Source: an uncultured Alcanivoracaceae bacterium (GTDB lineage: Bacteria; Pseudomonadota; Gammaproteobacteria; Pseudomonadales; Alcanivoracaceae). From it: a stretch of 5,777 nucleotides of DNA. The stretch lies in the NCBI GenBank assembly GCA_937943665.1, contig CALEAR010000042.1:1-5777 (forward strand). The letters run 5' to 3'. The position numbers were made by a program, and so were the translations under genes. This document shows, in pieces, positions 1 to 5,777 of this stretch (positions within the stretch are counted from its first letter, which is position 1; every line of letters begins with the position of its first letter). A model generated the notes under the pieces. That model ran no database searches. It worked only from the letters and a program-made list of their open reading frames with translations, and was not told where the DNA came from.

Positions 1-10
1 GGAGCCATAA
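1..10 (+). CDS. Possible last codons of upstream gene (expected mrdA, PBP2)
   Basis: Reading from base 2 gives Glu-Pro-stop (GAG CCA TAA), with the TAA at 8-10 sharing its last A with the rodA ATG (TAATG). This is the only forward frame with a stop here. The overlap style matches the dacA/dat junction further on. That the upstream gene is mrdA is inferred only from the conserved locus order, because no diagnostic residue is visible in two codons. Confidence 0.35.
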
Positions 11-1158
11 TGCAACGAGAATTTCTTCGCCAGCTCCCAGGCCAAAGCCTTAATCATCAGAGCAATAGCTTTTTAGCCCGTTTTCATTTGGATACTCCTT
101 TGCTGCTCTGTTTATTACTGTTAGCAAGCTTTGGTTTGTTTGTTCTTTATAGCGCCACCAACGGCAGCATGAATGCCGTCACTGGGCAAGCCACTCGTGT
201 GGGTATTGGTTTTATTTGTTTATTGGTATTAGCCCAAATCCCACCGCGCGCTTTTCGATTTTGGGCGCCGGTACTGTATAGCATTGGGCTTGTGTTATTG
301 CTGCTAGTGCTATTAGTGGGAACGCAACGCAAGGGTGCTCAGCGTTGGCTGACTATCCCTGGGGTAGCACAATTCCAACCAGCAGAACTGATGAAGGTGG
401 TGGTACCTGCCATGGTGGCTTGGTATTTCCATGAGCGCCAATTACCCGCGCGTTTTCGGGATGTGGTCGCCGCCTTAGCCATTACGGGCATCCCAGCCGC
501 CATGATTGCCCTGCAACCGGATTTAGGCACCGCGCTCTTAGTGGCGGTTAGCGGATTAATTGTATTATTTATAGCGGGTTTATCATGGCGCTTGATTTTA
601 CTTGCCGCTAGTTCCGCCGCTGTGGCTGCCCCTCTAGCATATTTTTTCGCCATGCATGATTACCAACGTCGCCGCGTGGATACCTTCTTTAACCCCGAAG
701 CAGACCCTTTAGGCGCAGGATGGAATATTATTCAATCGAAAACCGCCATTGGCTCCGGTGGATTAAGTGGCAAAGGTTGGCTTAATGGCACCCAATCACG
801 TCTGGACTTTTTGCCAGAGTCCTCCACGGATTTTATTTTTGCCGTGCTTGGCGAAGAGTTAGGTTTTTTAGGTTTTAGTATTCTCATTGCCCTGTATTTA
901 GGTATAGTGCTACGCAGCCTATTTATTAGTTACCAAGCACAAGATAACTTTGCTCGCTTAATTAGCGCAGCACTTGGGCTAACATTTTTTGTCTATGTGG
1001 TGGTTAACATTGGTATGGTCACAGGGTTGCTTCCTGTGGTGGGTGTGCCTCTGCCGTTAGTGAGCTATGGCGGCACCTCAATCATCACGCTGTTGGCAAG
1101 TTTTGGCATTCTTATGTCCGTAAAAACCCATCGCAAAATGCATATTCATTCAAGTTAG
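10..1158 (+). CDS. rodA: RodA, SEDS-family peptidoglycan glycosyltransferase
   Basis: A 382-residue polytopic inner-membrane protein of the FtsW/RodA/SpoVE family. RodA polymerises lipid II into glycan strands for side-wall elongation, with PBP2 (MrdA) as the cross-linking partner. Seen here: a hydrophilic N-terminus of about 25 residues, then the motif FHLDTPLL leading into the first membrane helix, and many further hydrophobic segments. Residues 268-277 (LPESSTDFIF) form the conserved extracellular-loop motif; Asp274 aligns, from memory, with the catalytic Asp of other RodA proteins. Residues 349-356 (PLVSYGGT) are the C-terminal family signature. Length is close to the usual 370-380. The ATG at 10 is preceded by GGAG at 1-4 with a 5-base spacer, which supports this start. 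It is followed by the mltB-type gene after 8 bases, so the two are probably co-transcribed. FtsW is the main alternative, but the neighbours and motif favour RodA. Confidence 0.97.
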   Translation: MQREFLRQLPGQSLNHQSNSFLARFHLDTPLLLCLLLLASFGLFVLYSATNGSMNAVTGQATRVGIGFICLLVLAQIPPRAFRFWAPVLYSIGLVLLLLVLLVGTQRKGAQRWLTIPGVAQFQPAELMKVVVPAMVAWYFHERQLPARFRDVVAALAITGIPAAMIALQPDLGTALLVAVSGLIVLFIAGLSWRLILLAASSAAVAAPLAYFFAMHDYQRRRVDTFFNPEADPLGAGWNIIQSKTAIGSGGLSGKGWLNGTQSRLDFLPESSTDFIFAVLGEELGFLGFSILIALYLGIVLRSLFISYQAQDNFARLISAALGLTFFVYVVVNIGMVTGLLPVVGVPLPLVSYGGTSIITLLASFGILMSVKTHRKMHIHSS

Positions 1159-1166
1159 GATTTACC

Positions 1167-2177
1167 ATGAAAAATCGTATTTTAAGCCTCATACTCGCAG
1201 CTAGCGCCACCGCTTTTGCGCCTGCACAAGCCTCTTATTTAGATCATCAAGAAACACAGTCCTTTGTGCAGGAGCTTAGCAACGCCGGCGTTAGCGCTGA
1301 CCGTGTAAAAGAGGTGCTCGGGGAAGCTAAATACCAACAGCGTATTATTGATGCCATTTCAAAACCCGCAGAGCGCACCCTCACTTGGGGTGAATACCGC
1401 AATATTTTTATTCAACAAGATCGCATTGATCAGGGCGTTCAGTTTTGGCGCGAGAACGAAGCCATTCTCAAGGAGGCTGAAGAAAAGTACGGTGTGCCAG
1501 CCTCCATCATCACCGCTATTATCGGAGTGGAAACCCGCTATGGCCGCCACACTGGAAACTGGAAAGCCATTGACGCCCTTGCCACCCTTGGCTTTGATTA
1601 CCCGCCACGGGCAGCCTTCTTCCGTAAGGAACTAAAAGAGCTATTCTTACTCGAAAAGGAAGCTGGCATCGATATTACCGAAGCCAAAGGTTCTTACGCT
1701 GGCGCACTGGGCAAGCCCCAGTTTATCCCATCAAGCTATCGCGCTTATGCTGTAGATGGCGATGGGGATGGCAAAATTGATCTCATGAATAACAACGCGG
1801 ATGTTATTCATAGTGTGGCGAACTACTTTGCTGAACATCGTTGGCAAAAAGATCTGCCCGTGGCAGCTAAAGCACATATCACACAAAATGCTAACACCAG
1901 TATTTTTAGCACCAGCTACGAACCTAGCATAACACTAAACGAAGCGGTACAGGCGGGCACTCCCCCCATTTCCTGTGCCACTAAGCGTGCAAAATTCTGC
2001 TATGATTTACCTGGGAATACCAAGGTGGCTCCCCTCGTATTGGATGGTGCCCAAGGTAATGAATATTGGCTCGTAACACAGAATTTCTACGTTATCACAC
2101 GCTACAATCATAGCCGCTTGTATGCCATGGCGGTGTACCAACTTAGCCGAGCCATTGAAGAACAAATGGAGAATTGA
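1167..2177 (+). CDS. mltB: Lytic murein transglycosylase B (soluble SltB1/MltB type, GH103)
   Basis: A 336-residue periplasmic enzyme that cleaves the MurNAc-GlcNAc bond of peptidoglycan, forming 1,6-anhydroMurNAc ends. An N-terminal signal peptide with Lys2 and Arg4, a hydrophobic core and an AQA site at 20-22 predicts a mature start at Ser23. No cysteine is present in the first 260 residues, so this is not a lipoprotein, unlike E. coli MltB. Catalytic Glu122 lies in GVETRYGR (120-127). SYAGALGKPQFIPSSY (176-191) is a family core motif. DGDGDGKIDL (197-206 region) resembles the Ca-binding EF-hand loop known from E. coli Slt35. Two cysteines, 270 and 278, could form a disulfide. The ATG is preceded by AGGA at 1157-1160 overlapping the rodA stop, with a 6-base spacer. 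At this locus P. aeruginosa carries the soluble paralogue sltB1, so sltB1 may be the better symbol. rlpA follows after 3 bases. Confidence 0.95.
   Translation: MKNRILSLILAASATAFAPAQASYLDHQETQSFVQELSNAGVSADRVKEVLGEAKYQQRIIDAISKPAERTLTWGEYRNIFIQQDRIDQGVQFWRENEAILKEAEEKYGVPASIITAIIGVETRYGRHTGNWKAIDALATLGFDYPPRAAFFRKELKELFLLEKEAGIDITEAKGSYAGALGKPQFIPSSYRAYAVDGDGDGKIDLMNNNADVIHSVANYFAEHRWQKDLPVAAKAHITQNANTSIFSTSYEPSITLNEAVQAGTPPISCATKRAKFCYDLPGNTKVAPLVLDGAQGNEYWLVTQNFYVITRYNHSRLYAMAVYQLSRAIEEQMEN
2168..2171 (+). promoter_or_regulatory. Ribosome binding site deciding the rlpA TTG start
   Basis: GGAG lies inside the last codons of the upstream transglycosylase gene, 9 bases before the TTG at 2181. 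No in-frame ATG exists before codon 116 of rlpA, and an in-frame TGA at 2175-2177 blocks any earlier start, so this site and the TTG are the most reasonable initiation pair. Confidence 0.7.
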
Positions 2178-2180
2178 TCC

Positions 2181-3056
2181 TTGCGTTGGCCTCTTTTTAT
2201 TTTTGTAGTGATAGCTTTCGGGTTAAGTGCGTGTAGCATTTCGCCTAAAACCACTCCGAGCACCGATACGCCCGGTAGTGATCGCTATGAACAAAAAATA
2301 GATAGCGGCCCGCCTTCCACTGAAGACGTTAACATTGAGGAGATCCCTCTACCTGAGCCCATTAAAGAAGAGCCTAGCCGCTATGGGAACCATTCCCCTT
2401 ATGTGGTTTCAGGCAAAACTTACCATGTGCTCCCTTCTGCTGAAGGCTATGTGGCTGAGGGCATCGCTTCTTGGTATGGCAGCAAGTTCCACGGGCATCG
2501 CACCTCCAGCGGTGAAATTTACGACATGTACCAATTCACCGCTGCCCATCGGAGCCTACCGCTGCCCACCTTTGCACGTGTGACCAATTTAGATAACCAA
2601 AAATCGGTCATTGTACGTATTAATGACCGTGGCCCCTTCCATGACGATCGCGAAATTGATCTTTCTTGGGCAGCTGCAAAGTTTTTAGGTATCGATGAAG
2701 CGGGCACAGGTCGAGTGCGCGTAGAAACTATATCTGGCAATAAGGGCACCCTTGCTAACCCCACTAACAAAAACACAACAGCAGTGGGTATTCATGCAGC
2801 AGCGGATAGCCCGCCTCCACCTGCTGAGCTTTATTTGCAAGTGGGCGCTTTCCGCGAGGCACAAAGTGCTCAAACTTTACAATCAAAACTCTTACAATCT
2901 TTAAGCCACCCTGTATCCATTCGACCTTATGATAAGCAGGGTGAACGCGTATACCGTTTATGGGTGGGCCCTTTCACCTCTGAAAACAGCCGTACGCAAA
3001 CCAAAGAAGAGCTGATTAATATGGGATACACCAATACGGTGAATGCCTCCCCTTAA
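2181..3056 (+). CDS. rlpA: RlpA, septal lytic transglycosylase lipoprotein (DPBB + SPOR)
   Basis: A 291-residue outer-membrane lipoprotein. In P. aeruginosa RlpA is a lytic transglycosylase that prefers glycan stripped of stem peptides and helps daughter cells separate; in E. coli activity has not been shown. Seen here: a signal peptide ending in the lipobox Leu15-Ser16-Ala17-Cys18; a linker rich in Pro and charged residues (19-85); a double-psi beta-barrel domain at about 91-185, with ASWYG (96-100), FHGHRTSSGE (103-112), TAAH (120-123) and NDRGPF (148-153); and a C-terminal SPOR domain at about 215-290 (LYLQVGAF, YRLWVGPF). Glu112, His123 and Asp149 have the spacing of the residues reported as essential in the Pseudomonas enzyme (from memory). 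The start is TTG, confirmed by the lipobox just downstream. SPOR domains bind denuded septal glycan, so a division-site role is likely. The gene lies 3 bases after, and in the same frame as, the transglycosylase gene before it. Confidence 0.95.
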   Translation: MRWPLFIFVVIAFGLSACSISPKTTPSTDTPGSDRYEQKIDSGPPSTEDVNIEEIPLPEPIKEEPSRYGNHSPYVVSGKTYHVLPSAEGYVAEGIASWYGSKFHGHRTSSGEIYDMYQFTAAHRSLPLPTFARVTNLDNQKSVIVRINDRGPFHDDREIDLSWAAAKFLGIDEAGTGRVRVETISGNKGTLANPTNKNTTAVGIHAAADSPPPPAELYLQVGAFREAQSAQTLQSKLLQSLSHPVSIRPYDKQGERVYRLWVGPFTSENSRTQTKEELINMGYTNTVNASP

Positions 3057-3135
3057 AAGCTTCTTTTTTCTTCGGGGCGCTTTAGAATAGGCGTGCAGTT
3101 AAACTTTTTCGTGTCATCGAAGGACAAAAGTAACC
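3057..3135 (+). promoter_or_regulatory. Only intergenic gap; possible weak promoter for dacA
   Basis: The 79 bases between rlpA and dacA contain TAGAAT at 3083-3088, one mismatch from a sigma-70 -10 box. At the right distance upstream there is only a T-rich stretch (about 3060-3070) with poor -35 similarity. A T-run is present at 3064-3069, but no stable stem stands directly before it, so it does not look like an intrinsic terminator; AAAGC at 3056-3060 could pair with GCTTT at 3079-3083 only across a long loop. Transcription from upstream may therefore continue into dacA, with an added internal start. Confidence 0.3.
3120..3124 (+). promoter_or_regulatory. dacA ribosome binding site
   Basis: AAGGA lies 11 bases before the ATG at 3136, slightly longer than the usual spacing. 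The start is nevertheless supported by the signal peptide that begins immediately after it. Confidence 0.6.
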
Positions 3136-4290
3136 ATGAACCCCCTTTCATTGTTTTCTCTCCGCTCCATGTTATTGGCCGCTGTGGCTTTATTTCCCTT
3201 GGGTGTGAGTGCAGCACTGCCCAAACCTCCCACAGTGGAGGCGTCTGGTTATATTCTTATGAACGCAGCCAACGGCCACACCCTAGCTGAACATAATGCC
3301 GATGAACCTTTACCACCTGCTAGCCTAACCAAGGTAATGACAGACTACGTGGCGGCTTATGAAATTGAGCAGGGACGCTTATCTTTAGATGAAGAGCTAA
3401 CAGTGAGCGTTAAAGCGTGGCGTATGGGCGGCTCTCGTATGTTTATTCAAGAGGGCACCCGCGTAAAAATTGAAGATATTATTAAGGGCATTGTGGTGCA
3501 ATCGGGCAATGATGCCGCTGTGGCTTTAGCGGAGCACATTGCTGGTAGCGAAACCGCTTTCGCTGACATCATGAATGAGCACGCCAGACAACTCGGCATG
3601 CAAAACAGCCACTTTGCCAATGCCACCGGCTGGCCACACCCTGATCAATACAGCAGCCCCCGAGATATGGCATTGCTCACGCAAGCCTTGATTAACCGTT
3701 ACCCAGAAAACTACGCGTTCTACAAAGAAAAGTATTTCACCTATAACGGTATTCGCCAGCCAAACCGCAACCTCCTATTATGGCGAGACAACAGCGTGGA
3801 TGGGGTAAAAACGGGCCACACCGATGAAGCCGGTTACAGTTTAATTTCCTCTGCAGAACGTGATGGCATGCGTTTAATTGCCGTGGTTATGGGGGCCAAC
3901 TCAGAAAATGCCCGCGCAGAAGAACCTCAAAAACTATTGAGCTATGGGTTCCGCAACTTTGAAAGCTACAGTCCCTTTAACGAAGGAGACACAGTGGCGG
4001 ATGTGGAGGTGTGGCTCGGCAACAGTAACCGCGCAAAACTAGGATTGGCAGAGCCCCTCAACCTCACCATTCCAAAAGGAAAGCGAGACGATCTCACTCT
4101 GGAAGTGGATATGGATAAGTTCCTACGCGCTCCCTTTGAAAAAGGGGATACCCTAGGCACATTACAGGTTATGCTTGAGGATGAAGTGCTCGCTGAGGCA
4201 CCTTTAGTGGCACAACATGAGGTGAAAAAAGCCGGTATTTTCAAACGCCTTTGGCATCATCTTATTCTCTTTATTAAGGGCTTCTTCTGA
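3136..4290 (+). CDS. dacA: D-alanyl-D-alanine carboxypeptidase DacA (PBP5/6 type)
   Basis: A 384-residue low-molecular-weight penicillin-binding protein (peptidase family S11). It removes the terminal D-Ala from pentapeptide stems in the periplasm and so limits cross-linking. Seen here: a signal peptide with a likely cut after Ala26 (VSA); the SxxK motif Ser63-Leu-Thr-Lys66 holding the acyl-enzyme serine; the SxN motif Ser123-Gly-Asn125; and the KTG motif Lys225-Thr-Gly227 followed by His228. A PBP5 C-terminal beta domain covers about 275-361. The last 20 residues contain Lys, Trp, His and Phe in an amphipathic pattern, matching the membrane-anchoring helix of PBP5. Length is close to that of Pseudomonas DacC (about 386). 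All catalytic motifs are intact. The stop TGA overlaps the next ATG (TGATG), which suggests translational coupling to the aminotransferase gene. DacC or DacD naming is possible, but the function is the same. Confidence 0.96.
   Translation: MNPLSLFSLRSMLLAAVALFPLGVSAALPKPPTVEASGYILMNAANGHTLAEHNADEPLPPASLTKVMTDYVAAYEIEQGRLSLDEELTVSVKAWRMGGSRMFIQEGTRVKIEDIIKGIVVQSGNDAAVALAEHIAGSETAFADIMNEHARQLGMQNSHFANATGWPHPDQYSSPRDMALLTQALINRYPENYAFYKEKYFTYNGIRQPNRNLLLWRDNSVDGVKTGHTDEAGYSLISSAERDGMRLIAVVMGANSENARAEEPQKLLSYGFRNFESYSPFNEGDTVADVEVWLGNSNRAKLGLAEPLNLTIPKGKRDDLTLEVDMDKFLRAPFEKGDTLGTLQVMLEDEVLAEAPLVAQHEVKKAGIFKRLWHHLILFIKGFF
4276..4280 (+). promoter_or_regulatory. Ribosome binding site for the aminotransferase gene
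   Basis: AAGGG sits within the dacA C-terminal codons, 9 bases before the ATG at 4290. Together with the TGATG overlap it supports re-initiation of ribosomes that finish dacA. Confidence 0.6.
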
Positions 4291-5159
4291 TGTCCATAGC
4301 GTATCTTAATGGCGAGTTCTTGCCTCTGCATGAGGCTAAAATCTCGCCATTAGATCGCGGTTTCATGTTTGCCGATGGCGTTTATGAAGTCATCCCTGTA
4401 TACGCAGGGGTGCCCTTTCGCTTACCAGATCATTTGCGTCGCTTACAGTATTCCCTAGGGGAAATTCAACTACCCTCCCCTCTTACACAGGAACAATGGG
4501 AAGCCCTATGCCATGAAATGGTAGATCTTAACGGCGGTGGCAATTTAAGCCTTTATTTGCAAATTACTCGTGGTACTCCCGCTCAACGGGACCACGCTTT
4601 CCCTGAGCTCACCACCAAAGCCACCGTGTTTGCCATGGCCACGCCCCTGACCATTCCCACCCAAGCCCCCACAAACCCCCAAGGAGAGAGCGCCATTACC
4701 CTTGAGGATTTACGTTGGGCACGCTGCGATATTAAAGCCATTGCTTTGCTGCCTAACATTCTAATGCGCCAACAAGCCGCAGATGCGGGTGCCGCAGAAG
4801 CCATTCTTTTAAGGAATGGCTACGCCACCGAGGGAGCAGCTAGCAACTTATTTATTGTGCAAGAGAATGTTATTATCACCCCACCCTTGAGCCACCATAT
4901 TTTAGGCGGCATCACTCGCGATGTGGTGATAGAACTGTGCCAACAACACGGGCTTAATGTGCAAGAAAAGCCCATTCCTAAAGCCCAGCTGCAACAGGCA
5001 GAGGAAATCTGGATCACTAGCTCCACACGTGAAGTCGTGCCCATTGTTACTTTAGATGGCAGTCCCATTGGTCATGGGGTCCCTGGCCCCTTATGGCGGC
5101 AAGTGGCCTCGTTATATACGCAATTACGCCGACAACTGTGCGGCTTGGAGCCCTTATGA
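4290..5159 (+). CDS. dat: D-amino-acid aminotransferase (fold-type IV, PLP)
   Basis: A 289-residue cytoplasmic PLP enzyme with no signal peptide. The family transfers the amino group between D-amino acids and 2-oxo acids, typically D-Ala + 2-oxoglutarate to pyruvate + D-Glu. Seen here: DRGFMFADGVYEV (22-34), where Tyr32 matches the carboxylate-contacting Tyr31 of the Bacillus enzyme; TRGT (93-96) followed by Arg100 and His102, matching the R-x-H pair that sets D-substrate recognition there; RCDIKAIALLPN (145-156), with Lys149 as the expected Schiff-base lysine; and TEGAASNLF (180-188), with Glu181 near the pyridine nitrogen. Length is close to the usual 280-290. The R-x-H pair and the LLPN sequence after the lysine argue against branched-chain aminotransferase (IlvE) and aminodeoxychorismate lyase (PabC), the common misannotations. 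It overlaps dacA by 1 base and ybeD by 4 bases (ATGA), so it is embedded in the operon. Actual substrate range is not shown by the sequence. Confidence 0.88.
   Translation: MSIAYLNGEFLPLHEAKISPLDRGFMFADGVYEVIPVYAGVPFRLPDHLRRLQYSLGEIQLPSPLTQEQWEALCHEMVDLNGGGNLSLYLQITRGTPAQRDHAFPELTTKATVFAMATPLTIPTQAPTNPQGESAITLEDLRWARCDIKAIALLPNILMRQQAADAGAAEAILLRNGYATEGAASNLFIVQENVIITPPLSHHILGGITRDVVIELCQQHGLNVQEKPIPKAQLQQAEEIWITSSTREVVPIVTLDGSPIGHGVPGPLWRQVASLYTQLRRQLCGLEPL
5147..5150 (+). promoter_or_regulatory. Ribosome binding site deciding the ybeD start
   Basis: GGAG lies 5 bases before the ATG at 5156. This selects the 90-residue form of YbeD over a longer in-frame possibility starting at 5093, whose extra residues would lie wholly inside the aminotransferase gene and match nothing in the family. 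Confidence 0.75.
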
Positions 5160-5428
5160 GTTTAGTGAATGAGCATTTGTGGGAATTCCCCCACACCATG
5201 ACCCTTAAAGTGATGGGGGCAGCGGATAGCCCCTTAGTAAACGTGGTTTCCGCTGTGCTAAGCGAGCAAGTAAAAAGCTTTGACCCTAATGAAGATCTTC
5301 ACACAGTGCCAAGCAGTAAAGGCACCTTTATTTCTGTGAACGCCAAAATCACCGTGGATAATGTGGAGCAAGTTCGTGCTATTTATGGTGCATTAAATAA
5401 CTCCCCCCACGTTAAGGTGATCTTTTAG
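5156..5428 (+). CDS. ybeD: YbeD family protein (DUF493), putative regulator
   Basis: A 90-residue cytoplasmic protein, close to the 87 residues of E. coli YbeD. Conserved features seen are FPHTMTLKVMG (11-21), VPSSKGTFISV (51-61) and a C-terminal segment with EQVRAIYGAL (71-80). The solved E. coli structure has an ACT-like fold similar to the regulatory domain of phosphoglycerate dehydrogenase, so an allosteric or regulatory role has been proposed, but the function is not established. Constant placement next to lipB suggests a link with lipoate metabolism, which is inference. Its ATG overlaps the aminotransferase stop (ATGA), and lipB follows after 3 bases, so it is translated from the same message. 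Confidence 0.93.
   Translation: MSLVNEHLWEFPHTMTLKVMGAADSPLVNVVSAVLSEQVKSFDPNEDLHTVPSSKGTFISVNAKITVDNVEQVRAIYGALNNSPHVKVIF
5414..5420 (+). promoter_or_regulatory. lipB ribosome binding site
   Basis: AAGGTGA, a close match to the consensus Shine-Dalgarno sequence, lies inside the last codons of ybeD and 11 bases before the lipB ATG at 5432. It supports that start, just past the ybeD stop. Confidence 0.6.
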
Positions 5429-5431
5429 CCC

Positions 5432-5777
5432 ATGGCTACCCTTACGCTGCGTTACTTTTCTTGCCTGCCTTATGAAGACAGCTGGCAAGCCATGCAGCGT
5501 TTTACTGCACAGCGTAAGAAAGACACGCCAGATGAGCTCTGGGTGCTTGAACACCCCCCCGTGTATACCCTTGGCCAAGCCGGCAACCCCGAGCACCTTC
5601 TTAATCCTGCTGGCATTCCCGTGGTGAAATGCGATCGCGGTGGACAGGTAACCTACCACGGACCTGGACAAACCGTAATCTATGTGTTGGTGGACCTGCA
5701 TCGTAAGCATATGGGTGTTAAGGCGCTGGTGAGTGCCATTGAACAGGCGCTCATGGATACCCTACGCCACTATCAAC
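5432..5777 (+). CDS. lipB: LipB, octanoyl-[ACP]:protein N-octanoyltransferase (partial, 3' end missing)
   Basis: The open frame runs off the window after 115 complete codons; the family is usually about 210-220 residues, so roughly half is present. LipB moves the octanoyl group from octanoyl-ACP to the lipoyl-domain lysine of 2-oxo-acid dehydrogenases and GcvH; LipA then inserts sulfur. Seen here: [13 protein letters not shown] (39-51) and the family signature [12 protein letters not shown] (69-80), including His76 and Gly77, followed by YVLVDL (84-89). The signature is nearly identical to that of E. coli LipB. The catalytic Cys and Lys of the family lie downstream of the window, so activity cannot be judged. 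The frame is translated here by hand from the ATG at 5432. It follows ybeD after 3 bases; lipA is expected next. Confidence 0.95.
   Translation, partial: MATLTLRYFSCLPYEDSWQAMQRFTAQRKKDTPDELWVLEHPPVYTLGQAGNPEHLLNPAGIPVVKCDRGGQVTYHGPGQTVIYVLVDLHRKHMGVKALVSAIEQALMDTLRHYQ

Noticed and set aside
339..653. Reverse-strand open frame of about 104 codons opposite rodA
   Set aside because: It covers transmembrane codons of an unmistakable RodA, is low in sequence complexity (Ala/Thr/Lys rich) and has no recognisable domain.
3055..3083. Intrinsic terminator after rlpA
   Set aside because: There is a T-run, but no GC-rich stem directly before it; the only pairing available is 5 bases across a 18-base loop.
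3093..3290. Forward open frame of 65 codons overlapping the dacA start
   Set aside because: It runs out of frame through the DacA signal peptide and lacks a ribosome binding site or family features.
3966..4244. Reverse-strand open frame of about 92 codons opposite the DacA C-terminal domain
   Set aside because: Ser-rich antisense reading of a conserved domain, with no motif and no promoter evidence.
5093..5155. 21-residue N-terminal extension of YbeD
   Set aside because: It would lie entirely within the aminotransferase gene; the ATG at 5156 has a better ribosome site and gives the normal family length.
5220..5234. GCAGCGGATAGCCC shared with the rlpA linker region near 2800
   Set aside because: A short match arising from coding for Ala-Ala-Asp-Ser-Pro in both genes; too short to be called a repeat element.
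5632..5639. GCGATCGC palindrome resembling a HIP1 site
   Set aside because: I noticed only one copy in the window and it lies in conserved lipB codons, so it looks like chance rather than a repeat family.
5393..5710. Reverse-strand open frame of about 105 codons across the ybeD end and lipB
   Set aside because: It lies opposite the clear LipB signature frame, shows no recognisable motif and has no supported start; it is a shadow of lipB.

Overview
The window holds a compact, all-forward run of housekeeping genes from a gammaproteobacterium: rodA (mrdB), an mltB/sltB1-type lytic transglycosylase gene, rlpA, dacA, a D-amino-acid aminotransferase gene (dat-like), ybeD (DUF493), and the first 115 codons of lipB, which is cut by the window edge. 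The order mrdA-rodA-mltB-rlpA-dacA-ybeD-lipB is the known cell-wall and lipoate locus of Pseudomonas and related marine gammaproteobacteria. The very short gaps and the roughly even base composition (judged by eye) fit a member of that group. I cannot name a genus.

Layout. Bases 1-10 probably carry the last codons of the upstream gene, expected to be mrdA (PBP2), overlapping the rodA start. rodA, mltB and rlpA follow with gaps of 8 and 3 bases; rlpA uses a TTG start and lies in the same frame as mltB, just beyond its stop. A 79-base gap (3057-3135) is the only real intergenic space and may hold a weak promoter. From dacA onward the genes are again tightly packed: dacA/dat overlap by 1 base, dat/ybeD by 4 bases, and ybeD/lipB are 3 bases apart. 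No convincing intrinsic terminator, RNA gene, mobile element, CRISPR array or long repeat was seen.

How the genes work together. RodA polymerises lateral-wall glycan with PBP2. The MltB-type enzyme and RlpA cleave glycan strands, RlpA probably at division septa through its SPOR domain. DacA trims the terminal D-Ala from pentapeptides. The cytoplasmic aminotransferase sits directly after dacA and could interconvert D-Ala and D-Glu, linking wall trimming to precursor supply; this last step is inference. YbeD and LipB begin the lipoate part of the locus (octanoyl transfer to lipoyl domains), with lipA expected just beyond the window.

I found no sign of a previously undescribed system. The points most worth a second look are the dacA-dat coupling, the lack of a lipobox in the MltB-type enzyme, the in-frame mltB/rlpA junction with its TTG start, and two hairpin-capable segments inside dat.
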